64,000 nucleotides of DNA from Jaltomata sinuosa (lineage: Eukaryota; Streptophyta; Magnoliopsida; Solanales; Solanaceae). The stretch spans positions 1 through 64,000 of the forward strand of contig QJPP01001947.1 in the NCBI GenBank assembly GCA_003996215.1. Reading direction: 5' to 3'. Below, one piece after another: positions 35,273 through 49,110 of the stretch; the first letter of the stretch is position 1; every line of letters starts with the position of its first letter. The notes beneath the pieces were generated by a model. The model had not been told where the DNA came from, searched no databases, and saw nothing but the letters and a program-made list of their open reading frames with translations. The position numbers and the translations under genes were made by a program.

Positions 35273-38094
35273 TGATAGTCTTGCTCGCATTTTGATTCTA
35301 TTCGTTCTTCCATATATTTGCTTATATGCCTACTTGCTACTACTTTAGTTGTTTGACTACTTGAATCTTAGTATCTATGCGTGTATTTCCTTGGTAGATT
35401 ATTCTTTAGTAGTGGATGGGGTGAGTTATCCTTGAGAGGTATTTACCCAGAGTTGTAGCTCGTGGGTAGGTCTTGTTAGTCTCTTTTCTGATTGGTTTTA
35501 TTTCCAGCTCATTGTGGTTCTAGACTTGTGTTGAGTCTCCCATTTCTAAGCGGTCCTAGATGGTTATTGCATGTGCTGTTATTTAGTGTTTGATATAAGT
35601 TTTTGTGTTGGTTTTGTGTTACTGGTGGTTGTGCCGGGGTTTGAACTTCTGTCTTGAGTTGAGAGATATCGGTTATGCTAGCGAGCATAGATTGGTTTTG
35701 TTTTTTGGGTGAGTAAAATCGATCCTATTTGTTTGGTTGGTTTAGGAGGTTGGTAGGTATGTGGGTTGTTCCAATAGTCTCCTTCAGTTCTTGTCCGGTT
35801 GGGTTGTCTTATTGTTTTTCCCCAGTTCCAGTTGGAATGAATTTCGATCGTAGAACTATGGTTGAGTTTTTGATTTTGACATTGTGGTTGAGTTTCGACT
35901 ATGACGTTTTGACTAAGTGTTGACCGTAGCCTTGTGGTTGAGTCGTATTCGTAGCATTTTGGGTGAGTTGGGGATCCAGTCCATTCTTCTCCTTTCTTAT
36001 TGAGTTTTTGACAATATTGATGTGGGAGCTAAGGGAATGGCTCCAGGTTTTATTTGAGAAAGAGTTTGTAAGGTCCAGTGTATGCTAAGGAAGGGTTTTG
36101 TTTAGTTGAGAAAGGAGGGAGATGACTCCTTGTTCATGCTTATGTGTTATAGTAGTTACTAAGGTGATGACTGAGAGTTGCTCTGGATTGTGTGTGGGTG
36201 ACTTATTTTGACTGAATTCAGTTTGCTGTGACTTCCTTGTTACACTCTTTAGGAAGACCAAAGTTTCAGTAGCATCTACGGATCGGATGACTTGTATATT
36301 TAGAGTCTAGTGGGTTCCAGTACCTGAGTGTTCATCAATAACATATGGGTCTACGTATGGGTTTCGACAAAGGCATCAATTGGAAATTCAAAGTTGGGTT
36401 TCAGAATTATGCTCTAGTAGGGTACATCAGATGGTTCGTCGAAGCTTCTCTTTGATTGCAGCATCCTTGTGCCGGAAGGCAGTGGGTGCAGGCAACTTGG
36501 CTTCGCTATTTCAGTTTTGAGGTGGTAGTTAGCCTTGGACATCCAGTCCTTGGCTAACCATTAGATTAGGCTGGACATTCCAGATTTTAGCGGTGTTCTG
36601 GATAGTATGAGGTTCCTTCTACCATGGTTGCACAGACTCAGCAGCGTAAGTTTGAGATTCAGCAGTCGTGTATGCTATATGTGATCAGGTTGTGCAGGTT
36701 AAGACTAGCGAGGCCATTTTGGGTTCTAATGGTACTTTAAGACTGTTGGTCGCCTTTGTTTGCCAAGAGTTTGAAATCTTGCTTAGTTGATTCTTCAAGG
36801 GTTGTCTTTGATATGGGATTCTAGTATTGGTTAGACTCAACCAGTATGGACTAAAAGTTTGGTATGTGGTTGCTTCGGGATGGTTGGTTTGTGTGCTGAT
36901 ACAGTAAAGCGGTTGATTCGAGCCAAAGGGATGAGTTAAAGGTATATGCAAGAACTTTTATGGCTAGATGGAAACTTTGAACCCCAGGAACCTTTTCATT
37001 TGCCTACAGGGTGTTTTGACTTAATATTCGCGGCATGGTGGACTTCTCTTTGAGGTGAGGTTAGTAAGGCGATGTCAACTCCGAATGGTGTTCGAGTATT
37101 TGGAGTAGCAGCAGTACTCCTTAAAGTTTGGAGCTTAGTGATGACTATGGACTTTATGGTAGGCTTACCACACTTCTTATAGGATCCTAGTTTTGGGTTG
37201 GGTCTGTTGGGCAGGTTACCCTGGTGCATTCATTTTCAGTTGATTTGGACTTGGCATGGTTCAGCGAGGTTGGATTCATTCTATAGTTGGGAAATTTATA
37301 TGTCGACACATGGTGTTCGTACATGCCTATCCCAACCCTTGTGCACAAGCTTCAGTCGAGTTCAAATGGTTGGTTCAGACGGTTTGTTCAGATGGGTTCA
37401 GGTAACAAGGTCGGTGTTAGCAAAAGTGTTCGTCCACTGGTTAATGGTCAGTCGGAGTATAGCTACCATAGTTTTTGAGTATGTGCTTGGGGTTAGTAAT
37501 TTGGATGTCAAAGGATAGTAGACAATAGCTTAGCTTGGGTTGATTTTGAGTATAAAGGTGACTTCATTCGTTGTTGAGTATAACGAGAACTATGGACCTC
37601 TGGTGTGTCAGTTGGAACTTCTAGAGTGGCTCGAGTGTGCGGCTTGTGTGAAGCTTCATCATTATGGTGCAAACGGATTCATGTCAGAATAAAGGGTTTT
37701 GTAGATCAACGGGTTCATGAGTTAGAGTTTTGGATTAATGGCTTTCTTGGTGCACTTATTTGTGGTTTCGAGGATTTGTGTTCTATGTATTAATCACCTT
37801 GGCTCCCTGGTTTCGGTATTATGTCGGTTCTTTCCGATTAAGATTCTCGAGGGTCAGTTTAGGTTGGCAGGTCTTTGGAGATTTGGAGCTAAGGGTTGGA
37901 TTCTAGCTCGGCTAGTAAGAAGTTAAGGCTTGGTTATTTTCTTGGGTTCCATTCTGTTGGGTGCAGTCCGGTCGAGGAGTCTACCCGTGTTATCCGAGAG
38001 AGTAGTACGTGCTTCGTATCCGTTGTTCTTAGATCTCTAGTGATTCCTTCTTTCCTGATTTTCTGGGATGAATATCTTTTTTAGTAGTGGATGA
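35273..38094 (+). other. Distal interior of element B, 2.8 kb, non-coding
   Basis: This is where pol should lie. I find no protease, reverse transcriptase, RNase H or integrase motif on either strand. From 36526 it matches A (28566-30110); 35155-36395 is absent from A. Confidence 0.7.
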
Positions 38095-41000
38095 TTTAAT
38101 GACCCTTCTAGTCATTTATGCGTGTTCGCCTTTCTTGTACTGTTATAGCTTGCCTATTGAGGTCCCAAGTCATTTATGGCTTGCTGGGACTGATAGTTCG
38201 GTACCCGGGCCATTTGTTTGGTCTTTATGGCCATTCCTTGTTTTAGGGCCTTGAACTTTGGAAATCATTGACTTCAGTCAACATTCTTAGTGAACACGCT
38301 TAGAATCAAATTCCTACAGTTCCATTAGCTCCGGAGCGTGGACTTTGGTCTAGTAGTACCTTTGGTCAAAATCCGGGAGCTTTTCAACTTGGAATTCTCT
38401 CTTGTTCTTTGTTTTCAAGCTAGTTAGGCTTGTTTGGTTGACTTTGGTCAACATTCGGAGAAGACGGCCTCAGATGAAAATTTTGTCAGCGCTGTTAGCT
38501 CCGAAATGTCGAGTTTAGGTTAGATTTGTGGTTGGTTTGGGTCCCGGGTGAGCCAGGCTCATTTCAGGTGTTTGGTTGATTTTAGTTAGTGTTGACTTGG
38601 GTCAATATTCCTCCAAGACGACCTCGTATGGAAGTTTCATCGATTCCGTTGAGTCTAGAACGTCGTTTCCACTCTAATAGCTCTATTGATTTTTGAGTAT
38701 CTGGTTTTGATTGTGCCCAGAATGCCCCGTAGAAGTTTTTGCTGTTGCTTCATTTTTCTTTTTCTGGTGGCCTTCAGCTCGATAGCGCCTGGGCAGCGCG
38801 ATCGCGCTAGCCTGTGATTTTACCTTCAGCAAAATCACACCGAGGTAGCATGATTGCGCTGGTCTGCGACCTACAACTTATAAAGCCTTATCCTCAATTT
38901 TTTAGACCATTTTATCATTTCTCTCTCACTCCAAAATCATTTCCCTTCTCCTAAATAGTTCCCACACCAGTTCTTGACTCGGGAATTCACTAAGTGACGC
39001 TTATTCTTGCCCCCTCTTCATTTGGGATAAGTCATCTTCTTTCCCAAGAAGCTTCTCCTCCATTGTTCACCTCCATTGATGACCTTTTTAAAGCTTGGGG
39101 AAATTCTTGGATATTGCTGCTGACTTCATGCTCGTGACTTCGAGGAATTCACTCCGTTGACTTGATTCCTCTCCTTGTGGTAAGCAAATTCTCTCTTTAA
39201 TTCTGATTTTATTCTTGAAATTCACTCTTTAATTCTCCTTCTTTGCGGGCTGTTTTGGGCCCCTATTCTTGGCTAAAATCGGCTCAATTTTGGAGCATGC
39301 ACTCATTGGAGTGTTGTGATTGTCGTGTGCTTTTTCACCCCAGTTTTGAGTAGTGGGCCCCGCAGGCCTGCTTTTGACCCAGATTTTGACCAGGCTATTA
39401 TTATAGCAATATGGGTATCATCGGTCTTATTTTGACGTGTAGATTATTGTGTTGATAGTATTTTCATGAATTGGAGCTTCTCGGAGTAGTTCGAGCTTGG
39501 ACGATGTCGTTCCCGCAACTAGTCATCGTACCACAGGTAGGTTATGGCTTTCCCTACCTAGACTCTGCGTACATAGGCTATAACTGTATTAATTAGCATC
39601 CTTGGGTTGGTTTTCTAGGATTGGTACCCTCAGACCTTGTCCGCCTTCTCTGTCTGCTTATTTCATACGTTTGTTGAGTATTCGTGTACTATTGCTATAT
39701 TACCCTTGTGGCCCCGTGTGGAATTTGTTTATGCCTCTGGACCATAGACGGTGGGATATTTGGGAATTTCCACGAGTCCCAGACATTGTGAACTTACTTT
39801 AGGCTGGTTATCTGTGCTGTAGATCTGCTTGTGCCTGTGCAGGGTCGATAGGAATGTTTGTTAGCCATTTTGGGCTAATCAATTGTTTGCGAGCATGTCA
39901 TTCATGTAAAAGATTTTTCCCTGCATGCATTACTACTATTTTGGCTTCTAGCCTACTATAAATGTTTTCTAAACTTTGCATGGCCCGAGGGGCCCATTTT
40001 CAGTATAAAAGATTATGAGAGAGATGTTACAGTGATTTTATCACAGGTTTTTCATACTTACGCTAGACTCGGTGAGGCCGAGAGCTAGACCTGCTTTACT
40101 ACTGATTACGAGACTATACTAGACTCAGCGAGGCCGGGTGCTAGAGTTGTTTTACTACCGATTTAGACCCAGCTACGCTCTGGGCACCCTTTATAAGGGT
40201 TATTGAGACTTGATTACTGATTTAGACCCGAATACACATCGGGCACCCTGTGACGGGTTTTTGAGATTACTACTACTGATTTAGACCCGGGTCAAAGCCG
40301 ATCATGTACTACGATGTTACGATTATTAAGTTACACTTTAAGGTTCACGATTTTTTAGTATATGCTCTACGAGTAGACCTCTATGGACCCTGCCGTTCCT
40401 GAGCCACAGGCTCTTGGCCGATGCAGAGTGCTAGGAGGAGGGGTGTATGACATAGTAGAGGTACTCGAGAAAGAGACTTCCATGGATCCTGCCTCTATTG
40501 GGCCTTATGGGTACCAAAGCGGGTAACATACGATTCTATTATCACACCAGATTCATCATCATCATGCATATTATGACCTGATTCCACCCTTTTTTGTTGT
40601 GTGCTCAGTGTACGCTCCAGTTGTATGGGTGGTCAGAGGGATTGTATTCACTTGATTGAGTTCCTCGATTGTATGGGTGGCCGTTGGGGCTGTAGGTAGA
40701 TTATATTACTCCTGTCGCTTTATAGAGCTGGTTATGGTCTTTGGTTCTTGGTGGATTTGTAATTTTTATCTTGTTGAGGCTCCGATTATTAGACTTTGAT
40801 TATTGAGGGGCTAGTGAGTTCTGTATTATTGAGGCACTATTGTGTGGTCTTCTGAGCTATTGTGGGTTTCTGGCCCTATTCTTTACCATGTTTTGAGTAG
40901 TAGGTCTCGGTTACTGTGGTTTAGTTATTCCATCCTAGGATTATACTTGAGAGGTTGTTCTATGCCTATTCTTATTTTGAAATTGATGTTTTCAAGCATG

Positions 41001-41730
41001 TTTCCGTTAGTGTATGGTTTTTAGTTGATTATGTTGGCTTGCTTTCCTTCTTTTCCGTTTTACTTGAGGTTACCGGTATACCGCCATGTTTCTAAACTCT
41101 CTCTCTTTATATATATTGTTGTTGCAAGGAATCCAGGTTCATTTTTCTTTCCTTCACCTGTGTTCTGTGTTATATATATCTTCTATCCTAGCATGTATGC
41201 TTATAACTCTTGATTAGCTATTCTCCATGCTAGTTTCCATGTGCTTCCCTATTTTCTTCGGTGACTGCTTTCTTGTTATCTGCTACTTATTATTTTTATA
41301 TCTTATATGCGCTCACTCCTGTGAGCTTTTGCGGTTGATCGCGTTGGAGACTCGTACATCTTTTGGATATTTAAGACTAGGGTTGGCACCTGACGATCGA
41401 GGCTTGACCACATCTCATCTTTTGTATTGTTACTCTTTGTATATTCGGAGACAGTTGTACTTATAATTTTGTTACTTCTAGTACTTGTATTCAATTAGAA
41501 GCTTCTATACTGTCGATACCAAGTCTTGGGGTTGGTGTAGGTTCCTTATGTATATATTCTGGTTGTTGCTTCCGCTTTGTTCTTATCTTTATATTCTGCT
41601 TCCGCTTATTTCTGTTTATTGTGCATATTGGTTAGGTAGTAGTCTATTACTAATCATTCCAGGTTACGAGGATTGGTTTGCCTACTGGGGGTTGTAGGTG
41701 CCATCATGCCCTGAGAAATCGGGTCATGAA
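38095..41730 (+). repeat. 3' LTR of B, 3.6 kb
   Basis: Collinear with 30111-33888. The palindrome AGCGCGATCGCGCT is at 38795-38808, a TATA-like TATAAAG at 38879-38885, and degenerate repeats at 40070-40290. The end (…GGGTCATGAAA) abuts the LTR of Z directly. Confidence 0.85.
38879..38885 (+). promoter_or_regulatory. TATA-like box of the A/B LTR
   Basis: TATAAAG, some 70 bp after the GCGATCGC palindromes. The equivalent in the middle LTR (near 30946) reads TGTAAAG. Confidence 0.45.
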
Positions 41731-42762
41731 AATTATGCTCCCTACAAGGTGAGGGATGCATGTCCCAAATTTGGGTGGAAACGAGAGTGATTTTGGACCT
41801 CAAATAGTCCAAAACTATCTCTTTGAAGTGAAGAAGAATCATGCAAATTCAAGACCCAAATCAAGAATGGAAGACAAAATTAAAGACTAGACGCGCACTA
41901 GAACGAGAGCGGGAAGAAATTTACCTCAAATGCTCAAGAAACTGACAAGAAATGGTGATAAATAGACCTTAACTGAGCTTTATTCTTTCAATGGAAAAGT
42001 TCTTAACACTTAGGAAAATAATGAAGAAGATGGTCCTTTAAACATACGACAATCGTCACTCCTGCGGAAATTTCATCACAAGTGTGACATTGCTAGAGCG
42101 GAAAAAGATCACAGGAGTGGAGGTGGGAGCACAATACTCCCTCTGCATGAGCCACTCTAGCTCCACATGAGCAAGGCCCAAAGACATCACTAGGCTACGC
42201 AGGAGAGGCTAGTCTTCCGCAGGTGCGGCTCCACTGGTACCAGCCAAGCTCCACAACAGTGGCTGCACCAGCACGAGCCGCACCATCCACTTTTAATAAC
42301 AAACCAAGTCCCTGACCAAAACCTTGAGGTTTATTCAGAGTCCCATGACCACAAACAAATATGCTACCCAATTGGAAATGGCATTCCAAACTCAACGGAG
42401 TTGACAAAATGACCAACCGAGGTCATCTTGACAAAATGTTGACCAAATTCTACCCAATAATCCAAAATGAGTCCATAAGCCTTGGGACCCGAACTAAAGG
42501 TCCTACTCTTCTAAAATCCATGTTCTGGAGCTAATAACACTGACAAAATTCTCATATGAGAATGTTTACACTGAATGTTAAGCAAAGTCAAACATTTCAA
42601 CTTTACGAGTTCCAAACACGGGAAACTCTTCTAAAATCCGACTGAACACCGCAGAAAGCATGCCACCTATCCAACAAGTGACATAAGTAGTATAGAAGCT
42701 ACGAGAAGGGTCAAAATGGTAAAATACATGGAAAATGGAAAATAACCACGAGGGTCATTACA
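41731..42762 (-). repeat. 3' LTR of Z, truncated
   Basis: On the minus strand it starts TGTAATGACCC at 42762 beside the purine-rich tract near 42770-42800. It matches 63370-63824 over its inner part. Its far end is cut by the A/B tandem at 41730. Confidence 0.78.
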
Positions 42763-42816
42763 ACATCTACTACTGAAAGGAATTTCTTCCTTGAATGATA
42801 AAGAAAAAAAGGTACC

Positions 42817-45734
42817 TTAAGGCTCGAAAAGGTAAGGATATTGGGTCTGCATATCAAGCTCGGTCTCCCAAGTAGCCTCCTCAATAGGATGATGCCTCCA
42901 CTGAACCTTAACTGGTGGAATATCTTTAAAACTAAACTTCCTAACCTGCCTATCCATAATACAAATAGGCTCCTCCTCCAAAGAAAAAGTCTCGTCTAAG
43001 TGAACCGATTCCCAGTGAAGAACGTGAGACTCATATGGAACATACTACCTCAACATAGAAACATGAAAAAAAGGTGAACACCTGAAAGAGCAGGAGGCAA
43101 GGCTAACTCATGCTACCTCTCCTATGCAATGCAGAATCTCAAAAGGCCAAATAAACCTAGGGATAAGCTTGCCCTTCATTGCGAACCTCATCACGCCCTT
43201 CATAGGTGACACACAAAGGAAAACTCTGTCACCAACCATAAACTCCAAGTTTCAATCAGCATAACTCTTCTGGCTACTCTGAGTTTACGAAGTCTCTCCT
43301 GAATAATCCATACTCAATCTATAGAATCATGCAACAAGTTGGTACTCTAAGGCCTAACCTCGAAAGTATCAAACCAACCCATCGAATCCCTACACAACCT
43401 ACCATACAATGCCTCGAATGGAGCCATTTGAATGCTAGAATGGCAGTTATTATTGTACGCAAACTCTTGCTAAGGCTAAGAACTGGTCCCACTAACCTTC
43501 AAAATCGATAACACAAGCCCATAGCATATCCTCCAAAACTTGAATATTATGCTCTAATTAACCATCACTCTGTGGGTGAAAAGCCATGCTAAGCTCAACT
43601 TGGTTACCCAACTCCCTCTGAATCGACCTCTAGAAACACAATGTAAATTGAGTACCATGGTTAGAAATGATAAAAATAGGCACCCCATACAAACGGACGA
43701 TCTCACAAATGTAGATCTGAGCAAACCTCTCTGAACTAGAAGAAAGTGAGCTGACTTTGTCAACCTATCAATGATGACCCAAATAGCATCAAATCTCTGA
43801 AGAGTAAGTGGAAAGCGTACCAAGAAGTCCATAGCTATGCGCTCCCACTTCCACCCAGGAATGGGTACCTCTGGGTCAAACCACATGGCCTCTGGAGCTC
43901 ATACTTCACCTGCCGACAGTTCAAACACCTAGACACAAAATCTGAGATATACTGCTTCATCCTATATCACTAGTAGTGCTTCCTTAAGTAACAATACATC
44001 TTTGCTGCCCCAGATGAATGGGATACCTAGAACAATAGGCCTCCTCCATAATCAATCCCACCAAGTCTCTAACTCTAGGAACACAAATACGACCCTCAAT
44101 CCTCAAAACACCTTCCAAATCTAATGTCGCCTTCCTAACCTTACCACTCAACACCTTTTCATGAATGATCCTCAACTTTGCATCATCAAACTGTTGTGCC
44201 TGAATAATCTCTAACAATGAAATCTAGCCTCAACACAAGCAAGAATCCACCCACGCTCAGAAATATAAGGTCTAACTAACTTGTTAGCTAAGGATTGTAT
44301 GTCAAAAGATAAAGGCTGCTCCTCAGCTGCAAAGAATGAAAAAATCTCCATACTTACCTCCATCTGGGTTAAGGCATCTGCCACCATATTTTCCTTTCCC
44401 GGTGATTGAGAATCAAAATGTCATAGTCCTTCAGTAACTCCAACCACCAGTGTTGTCTCAAATTAAGATCTTTTGGCCGAAAATATACTGAAGACTACAA
44501 TGATCGGTGAAGATCTCACAATGAACCATATACAGATAGTGCCTCCAAATATTCAACACAAAGACTACCACCACTAAGTCTAAGTCATGAGTGGGGTAGT
44601 TCCTCTCGTGAACCTTCATCTGCCTAGAAGCATAAGCAATAAATTAGCCATGCTGCATCAATACACAACCCAAACCAACTCTAGAAGCATCATAGTAAAT
44701 GGTAAACCCCTGGCCCGCAACCAAAAGAGTATGAATCAAAGCTGAAGTTAACAAGGCCTTGAGCTTTAGAAATCTTGCCTCGCACTCATTAGACCATTGG
44801 AAAGAGACATAATTCTAAATCAATCTTGTCAAAGGTGCTGCTATAGAAGAAAATACCTCCACAAACCATCTATAGTAACCTGCCAACCCAACAAAACTGT
44901 GAACCTTGGTAGGAGAAGTAGGCCTAGCCCAATCACGAACTACCTCAATCTTTGCTGGATCTATAATAATCACATCCTCGGATACCACGTGCCCCAAGAA
45001 TTCCACAGACTTAAGAAAAAACTAATACTTAGTAAATTTGGCATACAACTGCTGATCACGCAAAGTCTGAAGCACAACTCTCAAATGTTGCTCGTGCTCT
45101 TCCCTACTTCTTGAGTAAAAAAAATGTCATTGATGAATATTATGACAAATAAATCCATGTAAGATTTGAACACATGGTTCATCAACCCCAAGAATGCTAC
45201 TGGGGCATTGGTTAAAGTAAAAGACATGACTAGGAACTCATAATGGCCAAATTGAGTGTCTTTGGAATGTCTACCGCCCTAATCCTCAACTGGTGAAAAC
45301 CCGATCTCAAGTCAATATTAGAGAACACTGCCGCACCTATAGCTGGTCAAACAAATCATCAATACACGACATCAGATACCAGTTCTTAAAGGATACCTTA
45401 TTTAGCTACATGTAGTCAACACACATCCACAAGAAACTATCCTTTTTCTTCACAATACAACAGGAGCACCCCACGGAGACATAGTAGGACTGATAAATCC
45501 CTTACTCAAAAGATCCATAAGCTGCTCCCTAAGCTCTCTCAACTCGACAGGTGCCATCTGGTATGGTAGAACAGAAATTGGCTGAGTACCTAGCTCAACA
45601 TCAATACCAAAGTCAATATCATGATCAAGAGAAAGAACTGTCAAATCAGTAGGGTACACGTCTAAATACTTGCAAACCATAAGAACTGACTCAATAGTAA
45701 GAAGCACTACATTAATATCATGAGCATAAGCAAG
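42817..45734 (-). pseudogene. pol of Z: reverse transcriptase, RNase H, integrase, chromodomain (broken)
   Basis: Minus-strand order: RT start (45450-45734, DIDFGIDVELGTQPI and GFISPTMSPWGAPV); RT palm at 45123-45137, where the catalytic F-I-D-D reads F-I-N-D; RT end (44815-45006, SFVGLAGYYRWFVE); RNase H (about 44390-44815, with YYDAS and FTDH); integrase zinc region (43984-44217); integrase core (43554-43886, GWKWERIAMDF and IDRLTKSAHF); then the C-terminus with EEATWETELDMQTQYPYLFE, a chromodomain-like end, stop at 42817. Many stops and frameshifts make it inactive. The 5' part continues at 53222-53597 beyond F. Confidence 0.88.
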
Positions 45735-45739
45735 GTAAG

Positions 45740-47264
45740 TGTTACGTCCCAAGCACACACATAAGTGTAAGTGGTCGTGCAAGTAATAAAGCGTCTCTTG
45801 CAAGCTGAATATCGATCCCATAGGGATTTGGTATTTAGCAAAAAATACAACCTAACTATAACTATTACAGTTAAACAAGTGCAGTGTGTAACCAAGAAGA
45901 GTTTGAGTTTTTCTTATATAAAATAAATCCTAAAAATAATGATGATATAAAATTTGGATTGTAAACAATATATGGAGAGGTCCAGGGTTGAGGCATTTAC
46001 TTTACATTCATGCATAACTATGGTTTATAGACGATGTTGTTGTTTATCGTGATTGTTGATCTGCAGGGTTGATATTATAACCTGAGAATGTTCATCCTCT
46101 AAATCATCTACCCAAATTAATCTCACAACTACAACATTGAGCAGGGATGTGAGTCTTTAATTCGGATGCATTCAACTACCTTCCCATTTTACTAATCAAG
46201 GGGGCGTTTAGGTATATCTCTATCCTAACCATAAATCATTCTTTACAATTCCTAACTAACAACAAAGATATGATCCACACTCCCTACGTTCTTCATTCCA
46301 TCCCTCAACTCCTATGGTCAATTCATTTTTAGACTTAGATTTATCCTAAAGTTTATGACGCTTTACAATAGTTAAAATAAGAACGTAAGAACAATTACAA
46401 GACATGATAAAGAACAAAACCAAATATAAAACCATCATTAAGCAATCATGTTGTAGCCTCAACCCTAGAAAGAGGGTGTTAAGCCACTCATAATCTAATT
46501 CATGATTACAAAATTGATGTAGTTCATACAAGAATTAAGTAAAGAAAAAGTAGAGAATAAGAACCCTAAGGCAGCCCCCTCCGTATGTTTTTCCAATCCA
46601 AAATCATCTAGATGTCTTTACAATTGAGGCTAAGTGTCCTATTTATATTTTGGGATGAATTGCACCCGCCATGAATAGGGTCCATGACATGCTGCTTATC
46701 ACGGAGACCAACCAGCGTGTCATGGTGCTTATCACGCTAGCCAGCCAGTGTGACACACCCTTGATGTGGCAAGACACTGGAAATTGGACATATAGCTTTG
46801 CTCTACCTCCGTGACACGCCCATAAAATGGAGCTTAGCCTCTGTGCCATGGGGGTGTTTATTTGATTCCCATTTTTGCCTCCAATGCAATCTTTCCACCT
46901 TGTTTTGTGTCCCAATGGTTTGTAGCTTGTTCGTAGGCTCCAATTTGCTTCCATCATTCCTCCAAAGTTCTCCTACAATAACTCATAACACACATTAGTC
47001 CATATATCAAAATAGAGTTCATCAAAGTACACTAGAATAGGTATAGCTCAAGCTAGCAATACTAGTTTTCTCGTCTAAACTTTATTTGATCATTTTGATT
47101 CATTATTTGCTTTAATTTCACCCTAAACACTATAAACAAGTACGTTATCCACAAAGTAAACCCTTTAAAAACTATATACCTCAATAGCACATCAAGTTAT
47201 CCTCAAAACTAAGCTAAATACGAATAGATAATGACACTTAGGTGTATAAATACGCCTAAGATCA
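45740..47264 (-). repeat. 3' LTR of F
   Basis: 1,525 bp. TATAAATA on the minus strand at 46640-46647 lies just downstream of an array at 46670-46830 of CGTGTCATGG / GTGACACGC type inverted units. Confidence 0.9.
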
Positions 47265-49110
47265 CCACCCCACACTTAAAGCCTTGTTGGTCCTTGAACA
47301 ACTCTCTATACTAATCACACTTAAGGAAGACTCCAACATCTCTATTAAAACTAAGACAATCATGCTAGAACTACAACGACGACATGAATATCAAGTTCTA
47401 CATTCGGCATGCCATATTACAATTGTAATCATATGAATACTACTTCAAGACTTCCTAGCCTCAAGAATTGACTCTACTCAGTTGGCAAACTCATGCACAT
47501 TACTCAACAAAGATATCATATAAGTCACGTATCTATCATCAAACATGCGCCCTCACCATAAGAGAGTTACCTATATTCACTCACACTTATGCAAGTTATA
47601 TCAAGAATGGGTGTAAGAATTAAATTCCGCTCACTCTCACAAAAAATTCACATGTCATATGAGATGAACCATAAGCTTTCCCTTAGTGTAGTACTCCAAT
47701 AATATCAGAATATCAAAGGTCAAGAACAAGTAGGACTTTCAGGGTTGTAATGTAGGCTAAGGGATGGGTAGGAACTATTTGGTTAAGAATAGTGACTATC
47801 TTCCCTAAGCGCTTTAATACATCACACTTTACATTGAAATCATCTCCAACAAACCTATTTTTCACCATTCTTATCTTCCCAACTTTCGTTTGTTTAGCCT
47901 CATCTTTTCAAGCTAGCTTACACATCTTTAGTAGGGAGTATTTGCTATCAACACATGATTCACTTCTTTTGATCAATTTATCTTTTTCATTTCATTACTC
48001 CCTACCAATAACACATAAACCTTTTCAACACACCAAATGTTATTTCATTGGGGCTTCACTTCACTTTTTCCTTCTTCAACAATCTTACACTCCTTACATC
48101 TTAATTTTTCAACTAAAGCGCTTAGGAGTTTAGGATCAAATTGCGGGCAATTGAAAGAAATGCAAAAGTTATACATGAAGCTACCAAAGAATAGGCTACA
48201 GGCTCAACGAGGCTAGCTAAGGCAATGCACAAAGGGTAGATAAAGAGGGTATAGAACATGGCTATCAAATAAATGCATATATCATCTCCTGAACTCAACA
48301 TTCTTTATTTTGCTTTGCAAACACACGGGGCAAGTTCTAGACACCAAAATGCACTCATGGAATAACAAAAAACTCACTCACACTTGGCACATGTTCAAAT
48401 CAAGAAGGCTACCTATAGACTCTCAACCCAACAATTGCATGAATTCAAATTTAAGCCAATAAGAGTCAGATAAAAGAGCCTAGGTGTCTCGCAGTATTCA
48501 TTCAATTTTCCAAATCATGCCATAGAATTAAACACAAACTTGCGCAAGTGATTATGTGTAGTACCTAGCAAGAGCATCTCTATTTATTCCTAATGACAAA
48601 AAAATTAAATTTACTCCTAAAAATAAAAAAATATACTGGGTTCAAAGGGCTTCCCCCTGAAAAGAACCAAAAAGAAAAACCGAGGGGTGGGTGAAGTGTG
48701 CTTCTACTAAAAAAACCAAAAATAAAACAAAACAAACAAAGATAAAATCTTTTTATAATTTTTTTTCAATTTAATCAAAAACTTGAAAATAAATAAAAAT
48801 AGAAATCCTATAGCGCACTTCACCCTAAACAAAATGGAAGATTCCCACCCCACACTTAAAATCATACTTTTTCCCAAAGTATAATTTAAAAGTAAAGATA
48901 GAAATACTCCCTGAGGCTTCTAGGCCTAGCTAGTAGCATTAAATTCATCAAAGGGGTCTGGAGGACCCCACACTTAGTGTTTTCCATGCTCCTTAGATGC
49001 AGTCTCAGGTACTCAGACTTCCCTTCAACTTGTTCACACAGCACAAAAACAACACCAAAGGTGATACTAAAAAAACTAAAAACATAAAAATACTACCTTA
49101 ACTTGGGTTG
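47265..49110 (-). other. Non-coding 3' region of F
   Basis: No gene. A purine tract (minus sense AAGTGTGGGGTGG) abuts the LTR. Blocks at about 47540-47560, 47627-47680 and 47730-47800 match C and D. An A-rich low-complexity stretch lies at 48590-48830. Confidence 0.6.

Larger units (their letters stand above)
2664..41730 (+). mobile_element. Tandem of two gag-only Gypsy elements, A and B, sharing one LTR
   Basis: The order is LTR end (2664-2967), interior A, LTR (30111-33888), interior B (33889-38094), LTR (38095-about 41730). Each LTR end is followed by a primer-site-like sequence and then gag, so the middle LTR serves both units. Interior A is split by N1 (3821-9989) and C (10495-28565). 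Comparison with uninterrupted B shows A's sequence resuming on the far side of each insertion. A also lacks about 1.2 kb present in B at 35155-36395. No reverse transcriptase or integrase motif occurs in either unit. Unequal recombination between LTRs is the usual origin of such arrays; this is inferred. Confidence 0.8.

Noticed and set aside
41731..42762. Possible palindrome array in the LTR of Z like the others
   Set aside because: CTCCTGCAGAGGGAG-like and GGTGCGGC-like pieces exist near 42060-42270 but I could not find clear perfect palindromes, so it was left out of the array finding.
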